A stretch of DNA of 64,000 bases, from the NCBI RefSeq assembly GCF_965232525.1, contig NZ_OZ246980.1, positions 2,170,001-2,234,000 on the forward strand, given 5' to 3'. Position numbers and translations under genes: made by a program. Below the pieces are notes generated by a model, which saw only the letters and a program-made list of their open reading frames with translations, was not told the DNA's origin and did no database searches. Shown piece by piece: positions 15,727-25,143 of this stretch. Position 1 is the first letter of the stretch. Each line of letters opens with the position of its first letter. This DNA is from Bauldia sp965232525. GTDB taxonomy: Bacteria; Pseudomonadota; Alphaproteobacteria; Rhizobiales; Kaistiaceae.

Positions 15727-16793
15727 CGGTCCACCCCGAACCGGTCGAGCCACATGGCGAAGCCGACGGCGGGAACGGACTTGCCGTCGCCGATCATCGC
15801 CAGCAGTCGGTCGTAGCGGCCGCCACCGACGATGGGCTTCTCGCCGCGTTTCCGGGTGCGGTGCATCTCGAACACGAAGCCGGTGTAGTAGTCGAGGCGA
15901 CGGCCGAAGTCGGCCGCGAACGTCATCCGGTCGACATCGATGCCGCGGTCGCGAAAGGCGTCGAGGCGGGCTTCGAATGCATCAAGCGTGGTGTCCATCG
16001 GCAGACGGTTGCGACGGACAAAGGCGCGCATAGTTAGGAGGGCTTCAGAAGGTCGACCGTCGATCGCGAGATACTCCGTCAGCCGTCGCCGGCTCGTCGC
16101 GTCGATGCCCTTGGCGAGCGCGGTCTTCTCGACGTAGCGGGTGGCGATCTCGTCGGCATCGCGACCGCCGATGACGGCCAAGCCAGCAGCGGCCAGCAGA
16201 TCGGACGCGCGGCGTTTCGCGGCAGCCCGCCCGAGGCGCGACTCCGATCGACGCTTCGTTTTGGACGCGGTCGCGCCGGCGATCATCGCTTTCAGGCGAT
16301 CGCTCTCGCCGAAGGTGCGGGCAAGCTTGGTCTGCCACGGTCGACTGAGATCGAGCGACTTCAGCAGGGCGTCGAATAGGGCGGCGTCGCCGATACGGAC
16401 GATCGGATGGCGGATGCCGCGTTGCTCGGTGGCGCGCAACGCCAGTCCCATGACATCGGCATCCGCCTTGAGCCGGTCGCGGCGACCGAGCGACTCGATC
16501 CCGGCCTGGACGAACTCCGACGGCTCGTCCTGCCGCTGGCGGAACACCGGGCCGAGATAGGCGTAATCGGCCCGGCGCTGGCTCGCGCCGGTCGCCAGAT
16601 GATGGAGGCAGACGGGAATGGTGTAGTCGGGGCGGAGCGCCAGCTCGGTGCCGTTCACCGCGGTCAGGAACAGCCGGCGGCGGAGATCCTCGCCGGCGAG
16701 TTCGACGAAGACACTGGCCGGATGCACGATCGGTGGCTCGACGAACGTGTAGCCGGCATCGACGAACAGCGTACGCAGCGCAGCGTCGGTCAT
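15723..16793 (-). CDS. hisZ: ATP phosphoribosyltransferase regulatory subunit
   Basis: HisZ is a catalytically dead histidyl-tRNA synthetase paralogue that forms the allosteric hetero-octamer with short HisG. The start MTDAALRTLFVDAGYTFVEPP lies at the domain beginning; the frame continues upstream through a repeat element, so the upstream ATG at 16856 is rejected. Class II synthetase-like motifs remain, such as RPDYTIPVCLHH, LGPVFRQRQ and GGGRYDRLLAMIG. The product is 356 aa. Confidence 0.93.
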   Translation of the reverse strand: MTDAALRTLFVDAGYTFVEPPIVHPASVFVELAGEDLRRRLFLTAVNGTELALRPDYTIPVCLHHLATGASQRRADYAYLGPVFRQRQDEPSEFVQAGIESLGRRDRLKADADVMGLALRATEQRGIRHPIVRIGDAALFDALLKSLDLSRPWQTKLARTFGESDRLKAMIAGATASKTKRRSESRLGRAAAKRRASDLLAAAGLAVIGGRDADEIATRYVEKTALAKGIDATSRRRLTEYLAIDGRPSEALLTMRAFVRRNRLPMDTTLDAFEARLDAFRDRGIDVDRMTFAADFGRRLDYYTGFVFEMHRTRKRGEKPIVGGGRYDRLLAMIGDGKSVPAVGFAMWLDRFGVDR

Positions 16794-16814
16794 CGGACGG
16801 CCGGGCAAGACGTG

Positions 16815-16856
16815 GATGGCCGGGACTGATCCCCGATCAAGTCCGGGGACGGCCAT
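16815..16856. repeat. Intergenic palindromic repeat between hisS and hisZ
   Basis: The outer arms atggccg and cggccat enclose an inner inverted repeat (ccccg ... cgggg). This resembles the mobile palindromic repeats common in alphaproteobacterial intergenic regions. It sits exactly in the hisS-hisZ spacer and could form a hairpin in a joint transcript. Confidence 0.55.
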
Positions 16857-16889
16857 GACGGCGGGGAGGCGAGGACGGACATGGTCGCG

Positions 16890-18476
16890 CTAACCGTCAG
16901 CGTCGACGATCCGGCGAATGGCGTCGATCATTTCGTCTTCCGCCACCTCGAACTGGCCGGGGCGTTCCTCGCGCCATTCGCGGTTGTCGGCGACCGCTTC
17001 GGCGAGCTGCTTGCCGAGTGCCAGGTCCTTGATCTGAACGACGCCGCGGTCGCGCTCCTGGTCGCCCTGGATGACGACAGCGGGGGCGTTGCGCTTGTCG
17101 GCGTATTTGAGCTGGGCGCGGACGCCGGACGAACCGAGATAGAGTTCCGCGGCGATGTCTTTGCTGCGGAGGGTGCTCACCATCCGCTGATAGTCGCCGA
17201 GCCGGTCGCGATCCATGACGGTGACGACCACCGGGCCGGGAGCGGGTTTGGTGTCGATCTGGCCGAGGGCGGCGAGGGCTGCCTGGAGGCGCGACACGCC
17301 GAGAGAGAAGCCGGTGGCCGGGACGTCTTCCTTCTGGAAGCGGCCGACCAGGCCGTCGTAGCGGCCGCCGCCGCCGACCGAGCCGAACACCACCGGCTGG
17401 CCCTTTTCGTTGGGGATTTCGGCCAGCAGTTCGGCCTCGAACACCGCGCCGGTGTAGTACTCAAGGCCGCGGACGACGGAGGGGTCGATCCAAACCCGGC
17501 CATCGTCGTAGCCTGCCGCCTTCACCGTGCTCCAGATTTCCTGAAGCTCCTTTGCTGTAGACGACTGAATACTGTGTGACGCATTCAGGGACTCAATCAG
17601 TTCAAATGTTATCTTCGCTCGACGGTCCGAAAGATACTGATCGTCCACCCTCGATGTATCGACAGAGGAACTCCCGCGATACGCGTTGGCGGCGGATTGG
17701 CTCAACGCAAGCACATCGATGATGGATTGGGACTCCGACTCCGGTAAGCCCGCGCCTTTCGTGAAATCACCGCTATCGTCCTTACGCCCCTCTCCCAGGA
17801 GTTGACGAACGCCCTCGACTCCCAGCCGATCCAGCTTGTCGATAGCGCGCAAGACCGTCAGCTTCTGGCGCTCGTCGGTGACACCAATCGCCTCCATCAC
17901 CCCATCGAGCACCTTGCGGCTGTTGACCTTAATCACGTACTGACCGCGGGGGATCCCCAGCGCCTCCATCGTGTCGGCGGCCATCATGCACATCTCGGCG
18001 TCAGCGGCGGGCGAGGCGGCACCAACCGTATCGGCGTCGAACTGCATGAACTGGCGGAAGCGGCCCGGTCCCGGCTTCTCGTTGCGAAAAACCCAGCCGA
18101 ACCGGTAGCTGCGATAGGGCTTTGGCAACTCGCGCTGGTGCTCGGCATAGTAGCGGGCGAGCGGCGCGGTCAGGTCATACCGCAGGGATATCCACTCTCC
18201 TTCCTTCCCTGTCGCGGCTCCGCCGCTCCGCGCCTCTTGGGGGCTCTCGTCCTGAAACGAGAACACGCCCTCGTTGGGGCGGTCCTGATCCGGCAGGAAC
18301 TTGCCGAGCGCCTCGGTGTACTCCGCGAACGGCGTCTCGACCGGCTCGAAGCCGTAGCGCTCGTAGACTTGGCGGATCGTGGCCACCATCGCCTCGGTGG
18401 CGCGAATATCAGTCGCGGCGCGGTCGCTGAAACCGCGCGGCAGGCGCGCCTTGATCTTGGTCTGGTCGGCCGACAT
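16890..18476 (-). CDS. hisS: Histidyl-tRNA synthetase
   Basis: HisRS charges tRNA-His. The 528-aa protein shows class II motif 1 near residues 10-50, RYDLTAPLARYYAEH, motif 2 (VFRNEKPGPGRFRQFMQFDAD), the histidine-binding VVRGLEYYTG, GGGRYDGLV, and a C-terminal anticodon-binding domain. It is longer than the typical ~430-aa bacterial HisRS, as in the alphaproteobacterial type. Residues about 238-312 are encoded by DNA visibly less GC-rich than the rest and form the insertion region. hisZ follows after 96 bases. Confidence 0.95.
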   Translation of the reverse strand: MSADQTKIKARLPRGFSDRAATDIRATEAMVATIRQVYERYGFEPVETPFAEYTEALGKFLPDQDRPNEGVFSFQDESPQEARSGGAATGKEGEWISLRYDLTAPLARYYAEHQRELPKPYRSYRFGWVFRNEKPGPGRFRQFMQFDADTVGAASPAADAEMCMMAADTMEALGIPRGQYVIKVNSRKVLDGVMEAIGVTDERQKLTVLRAIDKLDRLGVEGVRQLLGEGRKDDSGDFTKGAGLPESESQSIIDVLALSQSAANAYRGSSSVDTSRVDDQYLSDRRAKITFELIESLNASHSIQSSTAKELQEIWSTVKAAGYDDGRVWIDPSVVRGLEYYTGAVFEAELLAEIPNEKGQPVVFGSVGGGGRYDGLVGRFQKEDVPATGFSLGVSRLQAALAALGQIDTKPAPGPVVVTVMDRDRLGDYQRMVSTLRSKDIAAELYLGSSGVRAQLKYADKRNAPAVVIQGDQERDRGVVQIKDLALGKQLAEAVADNREWREERPGQFEVAEDEMIDAIRRIVDADG

Positions 18477-18739
18477 GGGGAGTGTCCCGGGAAATGCGAT
18501 CAGCGGCGCCGGGCGCCATTTGTGCGTCGCACTACCGTATCGTTATGAAATCGGCAAGGTTACCAACAATTCTTCGCCGTCCCGCCACCCTTCGACCACA
18601 AACTCTCAACCATCCTCCGCTATGAACCCGTGCAACCAAAAGGAGAGAGCCCGATGCCGCGGAGCCTTTGTGGCAGACGCGCGGCGACGGCGAATTCAAA
18701 AGATAAGAGATAACAACGAGAGACAGGGAGTATTTTTGA

Positions 18740-19186
18740 ATGGCGAAAGCGATTTTTGACGTCGATGTTCTGGCCGGCGCGGACCTCGGGATCCTTGCGC
18801 TGCTCGGCGGTCGCGTACTGTATGCCGCCGGCGACGAGGGCGATCGGGCCTATGTTGTGCGGCGCGGGACAGTTGCCTTGCATTGCGGTGACATGGCCAT
18901 TGAGGTTCTCGGTCCGGGGGAAATGTTCGGCGTCGCCTCGCTGCTCGACGGCAAGCCGCGGGCCTGTACGGCAACCGCAAATCGCGGAACCGAGCTCATC
19001 CCGCTGAGTGCGCCTTTGGTTAAGGCTCTGGTCAGCGACGACCCGGATTTCGCCGGTGCGGTGACCAACGCCATGGTCCGCCGGCTGCGCGCGGCGCTTA
19101 CTGCAATGGGGACGTCGATTTCGACATCTCCTTCGGCGGCGCTGGACAACAGCGCCGAGACAACGCGAGCGTCGGCGTCCCGTTAA
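18740..19186 (+). CDS. Stand-alone cyclic-nucleotide-binding-domain protein
   Basis: The 148-aa protein is a single CRP/cNMP-binding beta-barrel domain (about residues 10-115) with no helix-turn-helix. The phosphate-binding cassette region reads EMFGVASLLDGKPRACTATA: the ligand-phosphate Arg is kept, but the usual GEL glutamate is replaced, so binding of cAMP/cGMP is uncertain. A gggag ribosome site precedes the ATG. It diverges from hisS across a 263-base spacer in which I see no other gene. Its partner is unknown. Confidence 0.75.
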   Translation: MAKAIFDVDVLAGADLGILALLGGRVLYAAGDEGDRAYVVRRGTVALHCGDMAIEVLGPGEMFGVASLLDGKPRACTATANRGTELIPLSAPLVKALVSDDPDFAGAVTNAMVRRLRAALTAMGTSISTSPSAALDNSAETTRASASR

Positions 19187-19219
19187 GGTCGCTGCGGCCG
19201 GACGCCTTCCAGGGCTCTA

Positions 19220-19726
19220 CTAGCAGGCGACGTCGAGCACTATGAGCGTATCGAAGCCGTCGCCCCGGGTGGTTGTAAATGTGCCGGTCGCGCCCTCATA
19301 CGCCCCGAAGCCCCCGGTGATGATCCGCGGAACGTCGTGTTTCGGCGAGAGCCGGGTGTCGGTGTTGTCGACATCCGCCTGGAAGTGCGGGGTTTCGCCC
19401 GGCCGTGTGGCGATGATTACGCCGTCGTCGAGGACAAAGATGTACTCGCCCGATCGATGCGCGTTGCCCTCGTCGTCAATGCTGACCACGCTCGTCACTG
19501 TGTAGCGCGTGCCCACGGGACTGCCGTCCGGACCGACAAGCGCGTGCCGGCTCAAGCGTTGGTCGCCAACGCTGACCCCGCCGCTCCCATCGAGATCCGC
19601 GAATTGCGCGTTGCGCTCGGCGCCGGGCGCGAAAAGTTCCATCGGACTGCAGTCGGCAAACGCCGGACCGCTTCCGATCAAGACAAACGTACCGATTCCG
19701 ATGGCAGAAAACAGTTTCACTCGCAT
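19220..19726 (-). CDS. Exported protein, possible allene-oxide-cyclase-like barrel
   Basis: The start MRVKLFSAIGIG has an agggaggg ribosome site and a signal peptide ending near GPAFA. The mature ~145 residues include VTSVVSIDDEGN, YIFVLDDGVIIATR and, near the end, GGFGAYEGATGTFTTT followed by a C-terminal Cys. The GGxGxYxGAxGT pattern is typical of the AOC/dirigent-like barrel fold. A second gene of this type lies at 48734. The function is unknown. Confidence 0.65.
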   Translation of the reverse strand: MRVKLFSAIGIGTFVLIGSGPAFADCSPMELFAPGAERNAQFADLDGSGGVSVGDQRLSRHALVGPDGSPVGTRYTVTSVVSIDDEGNAHRSGEYIFVLDDGVIIATRPGETPHFQADVDNTDTRLSPKHDVPRIITGGFGAYEGATGTFTTTRGDGFDTLIVLDVAC

Positions 19727-19854
19727 AGCACCCTCCCTTCTGTAAGAAGCATTGAGACCACATGGCTGCGCCAAATAACATTTGGACGATGTGTACTTTC
19801 GGGTGTTCCGGAGACTCGGCTTTCAGTCTTCGAGTTCGAAGTTGACTACAACAT

Positions 19855-20079
19855 AAAAGAAAGGCCGCCCGAAGGCGGCCTTTCGATCTTATGCGATGAT
19901 GACGGGACCTTAGAAGTCCAGCCACCCATGCCGCCACCCGGAGGCAGGGCGGGCGGGGCTTCTTTCTTCGGAAGCTCGGCGACCATCGCCTCGGTGGTGA
20001 CCAGCAGGCCGGCGACCGAAGCCGCGTCCTGCAGAGCGGTGCGGACGACCTTGGTCGGATCGATGATACCGGTCGACAC
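19855..20079 (-). pseudogene. Detached 3' fragment of groEL plus terminator (left direct repeat)
   Basis: This 225-base segment nearly duplicates 22185-22410, the last ~57 codons of groEL and its downstream hairpin. It carries a 1-base deletion just before the GroEL stop (tccagcc instead of tccatgcc) and about four substitutions. It is not expressed as GroEL: the frame is shifted and there is no start or upstream gene. It ends abruptly at 20079, where unrelated sequence begins. Confidence 0.9.
19860..19883. terminator. Duplicated groEL terminator hairpin (left copy)
   Basis: Arms aaaggccgcc and ggcggccttt (10 bp) with loop cgaa; identical to the hairpin at 22190-22213. On the minus strand it is followed by a T-rich run. 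Confidence 0.75.
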
Positions 20080-20170
20080 GAGGGGGCGCCAGCTTAGGTG
20101 ATCGACCTATATGATAACACTTTAGAAGTGTGGTACTGTGGGGCAAATAAATTGTACTGGGGGTGGAAAA

Positions 20171-21034
20171 ATGTCGATCGTACAGCGAGTTGAGGGGTTC
20201 CTAGATACCCTGTCGCCAATCGTTAAGTGGTTGTTGCCCTTCGTAACACTCTTTGCGCTTCTTGGGCTTGTATTTAATGCACTTCTCGCCGGCAAACTCG
20301 GGTTTGATCCGCCCGCAACTTTCGATCTCGCTGATCATTTTCCGTCGGGTCTCTTTATGAGCATTGAAGCACTGTGGCAAACTTTCAGCCTCCTGCTTGA
20401 TGCGCTGTTGCTGGCTTCCGTCCTGTTGGCATTGGTGTTCTTCTCTTATCTCACCCATCGGATCTTGGTGAAGAGCCGCCACGATGCTCTCTTCGCAAGC
20501 GCACGAGAACTCGGCCGAGAAGAACGTGATACCAGGCAAATCGCTCCGCCTGGGTCCGCCCTGTCAACTGAGCGGGGTGTGTATTTGAGGAGAGAGAGCC
20601 GGCGCCGTTTCCTCGGGGCGTCCGCCCTTCGAAAGAAATACCCTTGGTTAAAAAAGGAAACTCCATATTGGCGATTTTTCAGGACGTCGCTGAGGGACTT
20701 TTTTTCTGCTTTCCTGAACCGTGTTCAGCCGAAGGCATCAAAGGCCGCTGGATATCTTGGTAGGAAGCCGCTTGTTTTTACCTGGGGAGTGGTGATTCTA
20801 GTTTTCTTCGTAGCTCTGCTGATAGGGCCTGCGCGGGTAGACGCGTACATTGATCATGTGGTCACCCACACCCGAGTCGCCCTCGTCCCATCAGGTCCGG
20901 CGTCAGCTGAAGGTGAGGGCATACGGGTAGCCGCTGGGCCTCCGGAGTCAGTCGTTGGGCGGCCGGTTGACCCAAGTTGGTCTGCTGGCGACCGATTTGG
21001 GCAGATGGTTGGCGCAATGCGTGACGGCGCCTAG
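20171..21034 (+). CDS. Unrecognised three-TM membrane protein, first frame of the groEL-flanked cassette
   Basis: I do not recognise this 287-aa protein. Hydrophobic segments lie at about 17-40, 70-95 and 200-218. The stretch 96-199 is strongly basic and so probably cytoplasmic, which would place the tail 219-287 in the periplasm. A gggggtgg ribosome site precedes the ATG (MSIVQRVEG). Codon use and GC are lower than the neighbours, suggesting transfer. The frame ends at TAG; after one further codon (ACG) the same frame resumes at ATG as the next gene. The two may therefore be halves of one protein split by a nonsense mutation. A 6+6 bp palindrome (acactt/aagtgt, 20117-20131) lies upstream. 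Confidence 0.7.
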   Translation: MSIVQRVEGFLDTLSPIVKWLLPFVTLFALLGLVFNALLAGKLGFDPPATFDLADHFPSGLFMSIEALWQTFSLLLDALLLASVLLALVFFSYLTHRILVKSRHDALFASARELGREERDTRQIAPPGSALSTERGVYLRRESRRRFLGASALRKKYPWLKKETPYWRFFRTSLRDFFSAFLNRVQPKASKAAGYLGRKPLVFTWGVVILVFFVALLIGPARVDAYIDHVVTHTRVALVPSGPASAEGEGIRVAAGPPESVVGRPVDPSWSAGDRFGQMVGAMRDGA

Positions 21035-21037
21035 ACG

Positions 21038-22180
21038 ATGCGAGATGCCGTTATTCTGGCGAGCCAAAAGCCAGATCTCGTTATTCTGCAGCTGAAGGCT
21101 GAAGAGCGTTATCTTCGGCCGATGGTTCGCATTGTGGGTTATGGCAACCACCTGATTCTCTACGACTTCCTTTCCCGTGATTCTGAAGTTTCGGATGGGA
21201 TTCATCCTATTCGAGTAGTCAGACGAGAAGATGTGAAAGGCTGGATCTCGGCGGGCGCTCTGCCTAGAGCGAAGGGTATTCCCGCGGTCCGACAGATCAT
21301 TGCCTCAGTTTGTCCGACGGCAAGAAATCGACCGGCTTCAAGTAACGTAGAAGAGGAACTGCAGTATATACGCGAAACCTTCGTTGATGGTGATTTCATA
21401 TACTGTGAGCCACTGACCGCTGTGCAATCTCCACACTCCCAGCCGCTCGTCGAGGCTGTTGAAGGCATTCGCAAGGTAGTTGACGGTATTGCGGTGCAGG
21501 TCGAGCAAATCAACGGGGAGTACCCCAGGGCATCGTCCGAACTTCGACAGTCTCTTTCGGAGTTGCTAGCCGGTATGAGTGTTTTGTTAGCGACTTATGG
21601 TGCTAAGGCACCCGAGCCTCCCGCAATAGTGGTCAATCTTCCAGACCATTCATACGCTTGGGCGACTGGTGATCGATGGGAGCGATGTTCACCGGAGCTA
21701 CCGCGTTGGAGCGATACATCGGGGCTTCAATTCATAAACGGGGGGTGGACGCTCGCTGGTCCCGAAGACAACCAACTCTTGCCAAACCGAACATCAAGGG
21801 AGTCTTGGCGGAGCCTGGAAGCGGTATTCCGAGCGTGGACCGACGAGATCGTGTTGGCGCAAATTCGAAGCAAACTAGTGGGCAAGCCCTACCTCGTCCT
21901 TATTGGGCGAGCGAGTGAAAACGGTGACGTCGTTTACAATGACAGGCTAACAGAAAAGCGGGCAAGAGCCGTGAAGAACGCAATCTTAACAAGTGCGCGT
22001 CCGTCCAACTGGGAGGAAACGGGTTTGCGGCCCGAGCAGATAATCGCTGTTGGCGAAGGTGAGACTGCGCTCGTTCCGCGGGAGAATCCGTTTTCTGGCG
22101 AGGCTCGCCGAGTCGATGCCCGATTGTGCTTCATCTCGTCTGGTGAACTCAATCAGGAAACGGCGAGCGTCGTGGATTGA
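21038..22180 (+). CDS. Unrecognised protein with C-terminal OmpA-like domain, second frame of the cassette
   Basis: The 380-aa frame begins MRDAVILASQKPD with no signal peptide or TM segment. Residues about 1-90 form an unknown domain and about 135-190 are probably helical. Residues 282-365 resemble an OmpA-like peptidoglycan-binding domain: YLVLIGRASENGD, NDRLTEKRARAVKNAI, IIAVGEGE and RRVDARLCF. Such a domain should be periplasmic, yet this frame has no export signal. That supports its being the C-terminal half of the upstream membrane protein, with which it is in frame across TAG-ACG. The stop lies just before the right groEL repeat. The function is unknown. Confidence 0.65.
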   Translation: MRDAVILASQKPDLVILQLKAEERYLRPMVRIVGYGNHLILYDFLSRDSEVSDGIHPIRVVRREDVKGWISAGALPRAKGIPAVRQIIASVCPTARNRPASSNVEEELQYIRETFVDGDFIYCEPLTAVQSPHSQPLVEAVEGIRKVVDGIAVQVEQINGEYPRASSELRQSLSELLAGMSVLLATYGAKAPEPPAIVVNLPDHSYAWATGDRWERCSPELPRWSDTSGLQFINGGWTLAGPEDNQLLPNRTSRESWRSLEAVFRAWTDEIVLAQIRSKLVGKPYLVLIGRASENGDVVYNDRLTEKRARAVKNAILTSARPSNWEETGLRPEQIIAVGEGETALVPRENPFSGEARRVDARLCFISSGELNQETASVVD

Positions 22181-22189
22181 CACAAAAAG

Positions 22190-22213
22190 AAAGGCCGCCC
22201 GAAGGCGGCCTTT
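22190..22213. terminator. groEL terminator hairpin
   Basis: Arms aaaggccgcc and ggcggccttt (10 bp), loop cgaa, 27 bases after the groEL stop, with a T-rich run (ctttcttttt) on the minus strand. The convergent cassette gene ends ten bases away on the other side. Confidence 0.85.
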
Positions 22214-22239
22214 CGATCTTATGCGATGATGACGGGACC

Positions 22240-23877
<1,638 letters not shown>

Positions 23878-23928
23878 GTGCTGTCTTTCCTTTGATGTCT
23901 AGGATGTGATGAGGCGAAGGTGGTGATT

Positions 23929-24243
23929 TCAGGCGGCCTTGCGGGTCGCGGCCTTGCCTTCAAGGACACCCATCACGTCGGATTCCTTCATGATCAGCAG
24001 GTCCTCACCGTCGATCTTGACCTCGGTGCCGGACCACTTGCCGAACAGGATGCGGTCGCCAGCTTTGACGTCGAGCGGCGTAAGCTTGCCGGTCTCGTCG
24101 CGGCCGCCCGGTCCGACGGCGATGATCTCGCCTTCCTGGGGCTTTTCCTTAGCTGTATCCGGGATGATGATGCCGCCGGCAGTCTTCTCCTCGGATTCGA
24201 CCCGGCGTACGACCACGCGGTCGTGCAAAGGACGGAATTTCAT
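23929..24243 (-). CDS. groES: Co-chaperonin GroES
   Basis: GroES caps the GroEL cavity. The 104-aa protein starts MKFRPLHDRVVVRRVE, contains the mobile loop (KTAGGIIIPDTAKEKP) and ends VMGVLEGKAATRKAA. The frame extends upstream without similarity, so the ATG at 24243 is taken. A consensus-like promoter and CIRCE operator precede it. Confidence 0.98.
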   Translation of the reverse strand: MKFRPLHDRVVVRRVESEEKTAGGIIIPDTAKEKPQEGEIIAVGPGGRDETGKLTPLDVKAGDRILFGKWSGTEVKIDGEDLLIMKESDVMGVLEGKAATRKAA

Positions 24244-24302
24244 GGAGTTTTCTCTTCCTCTTCTGGACGTTAGGCCCGTTCCCGGGCTCCTCAAATAGAT
24301 TG

Positions 24303-24329
24303 CTAGCACTCTCGTCCGGTGAGTGCTAG
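24303..24329. promoter_or_regulatory. CIRCE operator (HrcA site) of groESL
   Basis: Arms ctagcactc and gagtgctag (9 bp, perfect) flank a 9-base spacer. This matches the CIRCE consensus TTAGCACTC-N9-GAGTGCTAA except at the outermost bases. It lies between the promoter and groES, so HrcA binding should repress the operon when unfolded protein is scarce. hrcA is not in the window. Confidence 0.95.
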
Positions 24330-24341
24330 GCGCGCGCCGGC

Positions 24342-24370
24342 GATGTAGTCACGCTGTTTTTACTTGTCAA
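24342..24370 (-). promoter_or_regulatory. Predicted groESL promoter
   Basis: On the minus strand TTGACA (24370-24365) is followed after 17 bases by TACATC (24347-24342). The CIRCE operator begins 12 bases downstream of the -10, as is usual. The -35 is perfect and the -10 weak. Confidence 0.65.
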
Positions 24371-24421
24371 GCAATCACGGTGTAGTGAGCGGTCAAAAAG
24401 CGTCGAGCGGCGGAAATCTGG

Positions 24422-25024
24422 CTATTCGGTTTCTGAACCCGGTGCCGGCTGCTCGGCAATCGAAAACGGCAGTTCGGTCATCACCGTCTTGTCGGAGTTT
24501 TCGTCCCTCAGGGTGAGCTCGATCAGATAAGCGCCGGGCTTGAGCGGCGGTAGCGGTAGGGCGATCGACGCGTGCACTTCGTGGCGCTGGGTTCGTCCCT
24601 GCCATTCGAGCCGAACGAAGTCGTCCGACTTCGCCAGGATCAGACCGCCGGGGGTGCGAATTTCGATGTCGGCGGCGACGGCTGATTGATACGCGTCGCC
24701 GGTCGCCATGTAGGCAAATCCGAACGGCTCCAAGTAGATGGTCATGGTTTCGCCGGTTTCGAACGGCGCATCCGACCGTGGCGTGTAGTTGGCGTAACCC
24801 TCCACCGCATCGGCGAAGACGGCGGTGCTGAGTTGGAGCGGCGATTGCACCCAGAAGGCGTCGGCTGAACGGTCGAAAGCCGAAAGCGCCGGCGCGGCAT
24901 AACCACGAGACAACAGGGTTTCAGCCCGCGCCGCCTGGTCGACGATCTCGCCAGACACGGCGGGTACCGTGAACACGAGACCGATGGCCAAGCTTATGGT
25001 TGACCGGAGTGTTGCCGGACCCAT
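24422..25024 (-). CDS. Exported protein of unknown function
   Basis: I do not recognise this family. The start MGPATLRSTISLAIG has an excellent ribosome site (agggggtgag) and a signal peptide ending near VSG or ADAVSGE. The mature protein (about 175 aa) has predicted beta-rich sequence, with ETMTIYLEPFGFAYM in the middle and LPPLKPGAYLIELTLRDENSDKTVMTELPFSI near the C-terminus, resembling an immunoglobulin-like fold. It is monocistronic, between groES and a sigma-54 activator gene. Confidence 0.75.
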   Translation of the reverse strand: MGPATLRSTISLAIGLVFTVPAVSGEIVDQAARAETLLSRGYAAPALSAFDRSADAFWVQSPLQLSTAVFADAVEGYANYTPRSDAPFETGETMTIYLEPFGFAYMATGDAYQSAVAADIEIRTPGGLILAKSDDFVRLEWQGRTQRHEVHASIALPLPPLKPGAYLIELTLRDENSDKTVMTELPFSIAEQPAPGSETE

Positions 25025-25143
25025 CTCACCCCCTGATTGTCGTGCGCGCTCACCGATCAAGCGATGCGCCGCAGCAAAATCATAGCCAAATCATTGAATT
25101 CCGGTTTGTTCCACAAGCGTCAAGCTAAAAAAACAGGCGGACG

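Noticed and set aside
20171..22180. Zorya-type (ZorAB) or known defence system
   Set aside because: A membrane protein plus OmpA-like domain suggested it, but there is no MotA-like domain and no ZorC/ZorD/ZorE gene, so no known system is matched.
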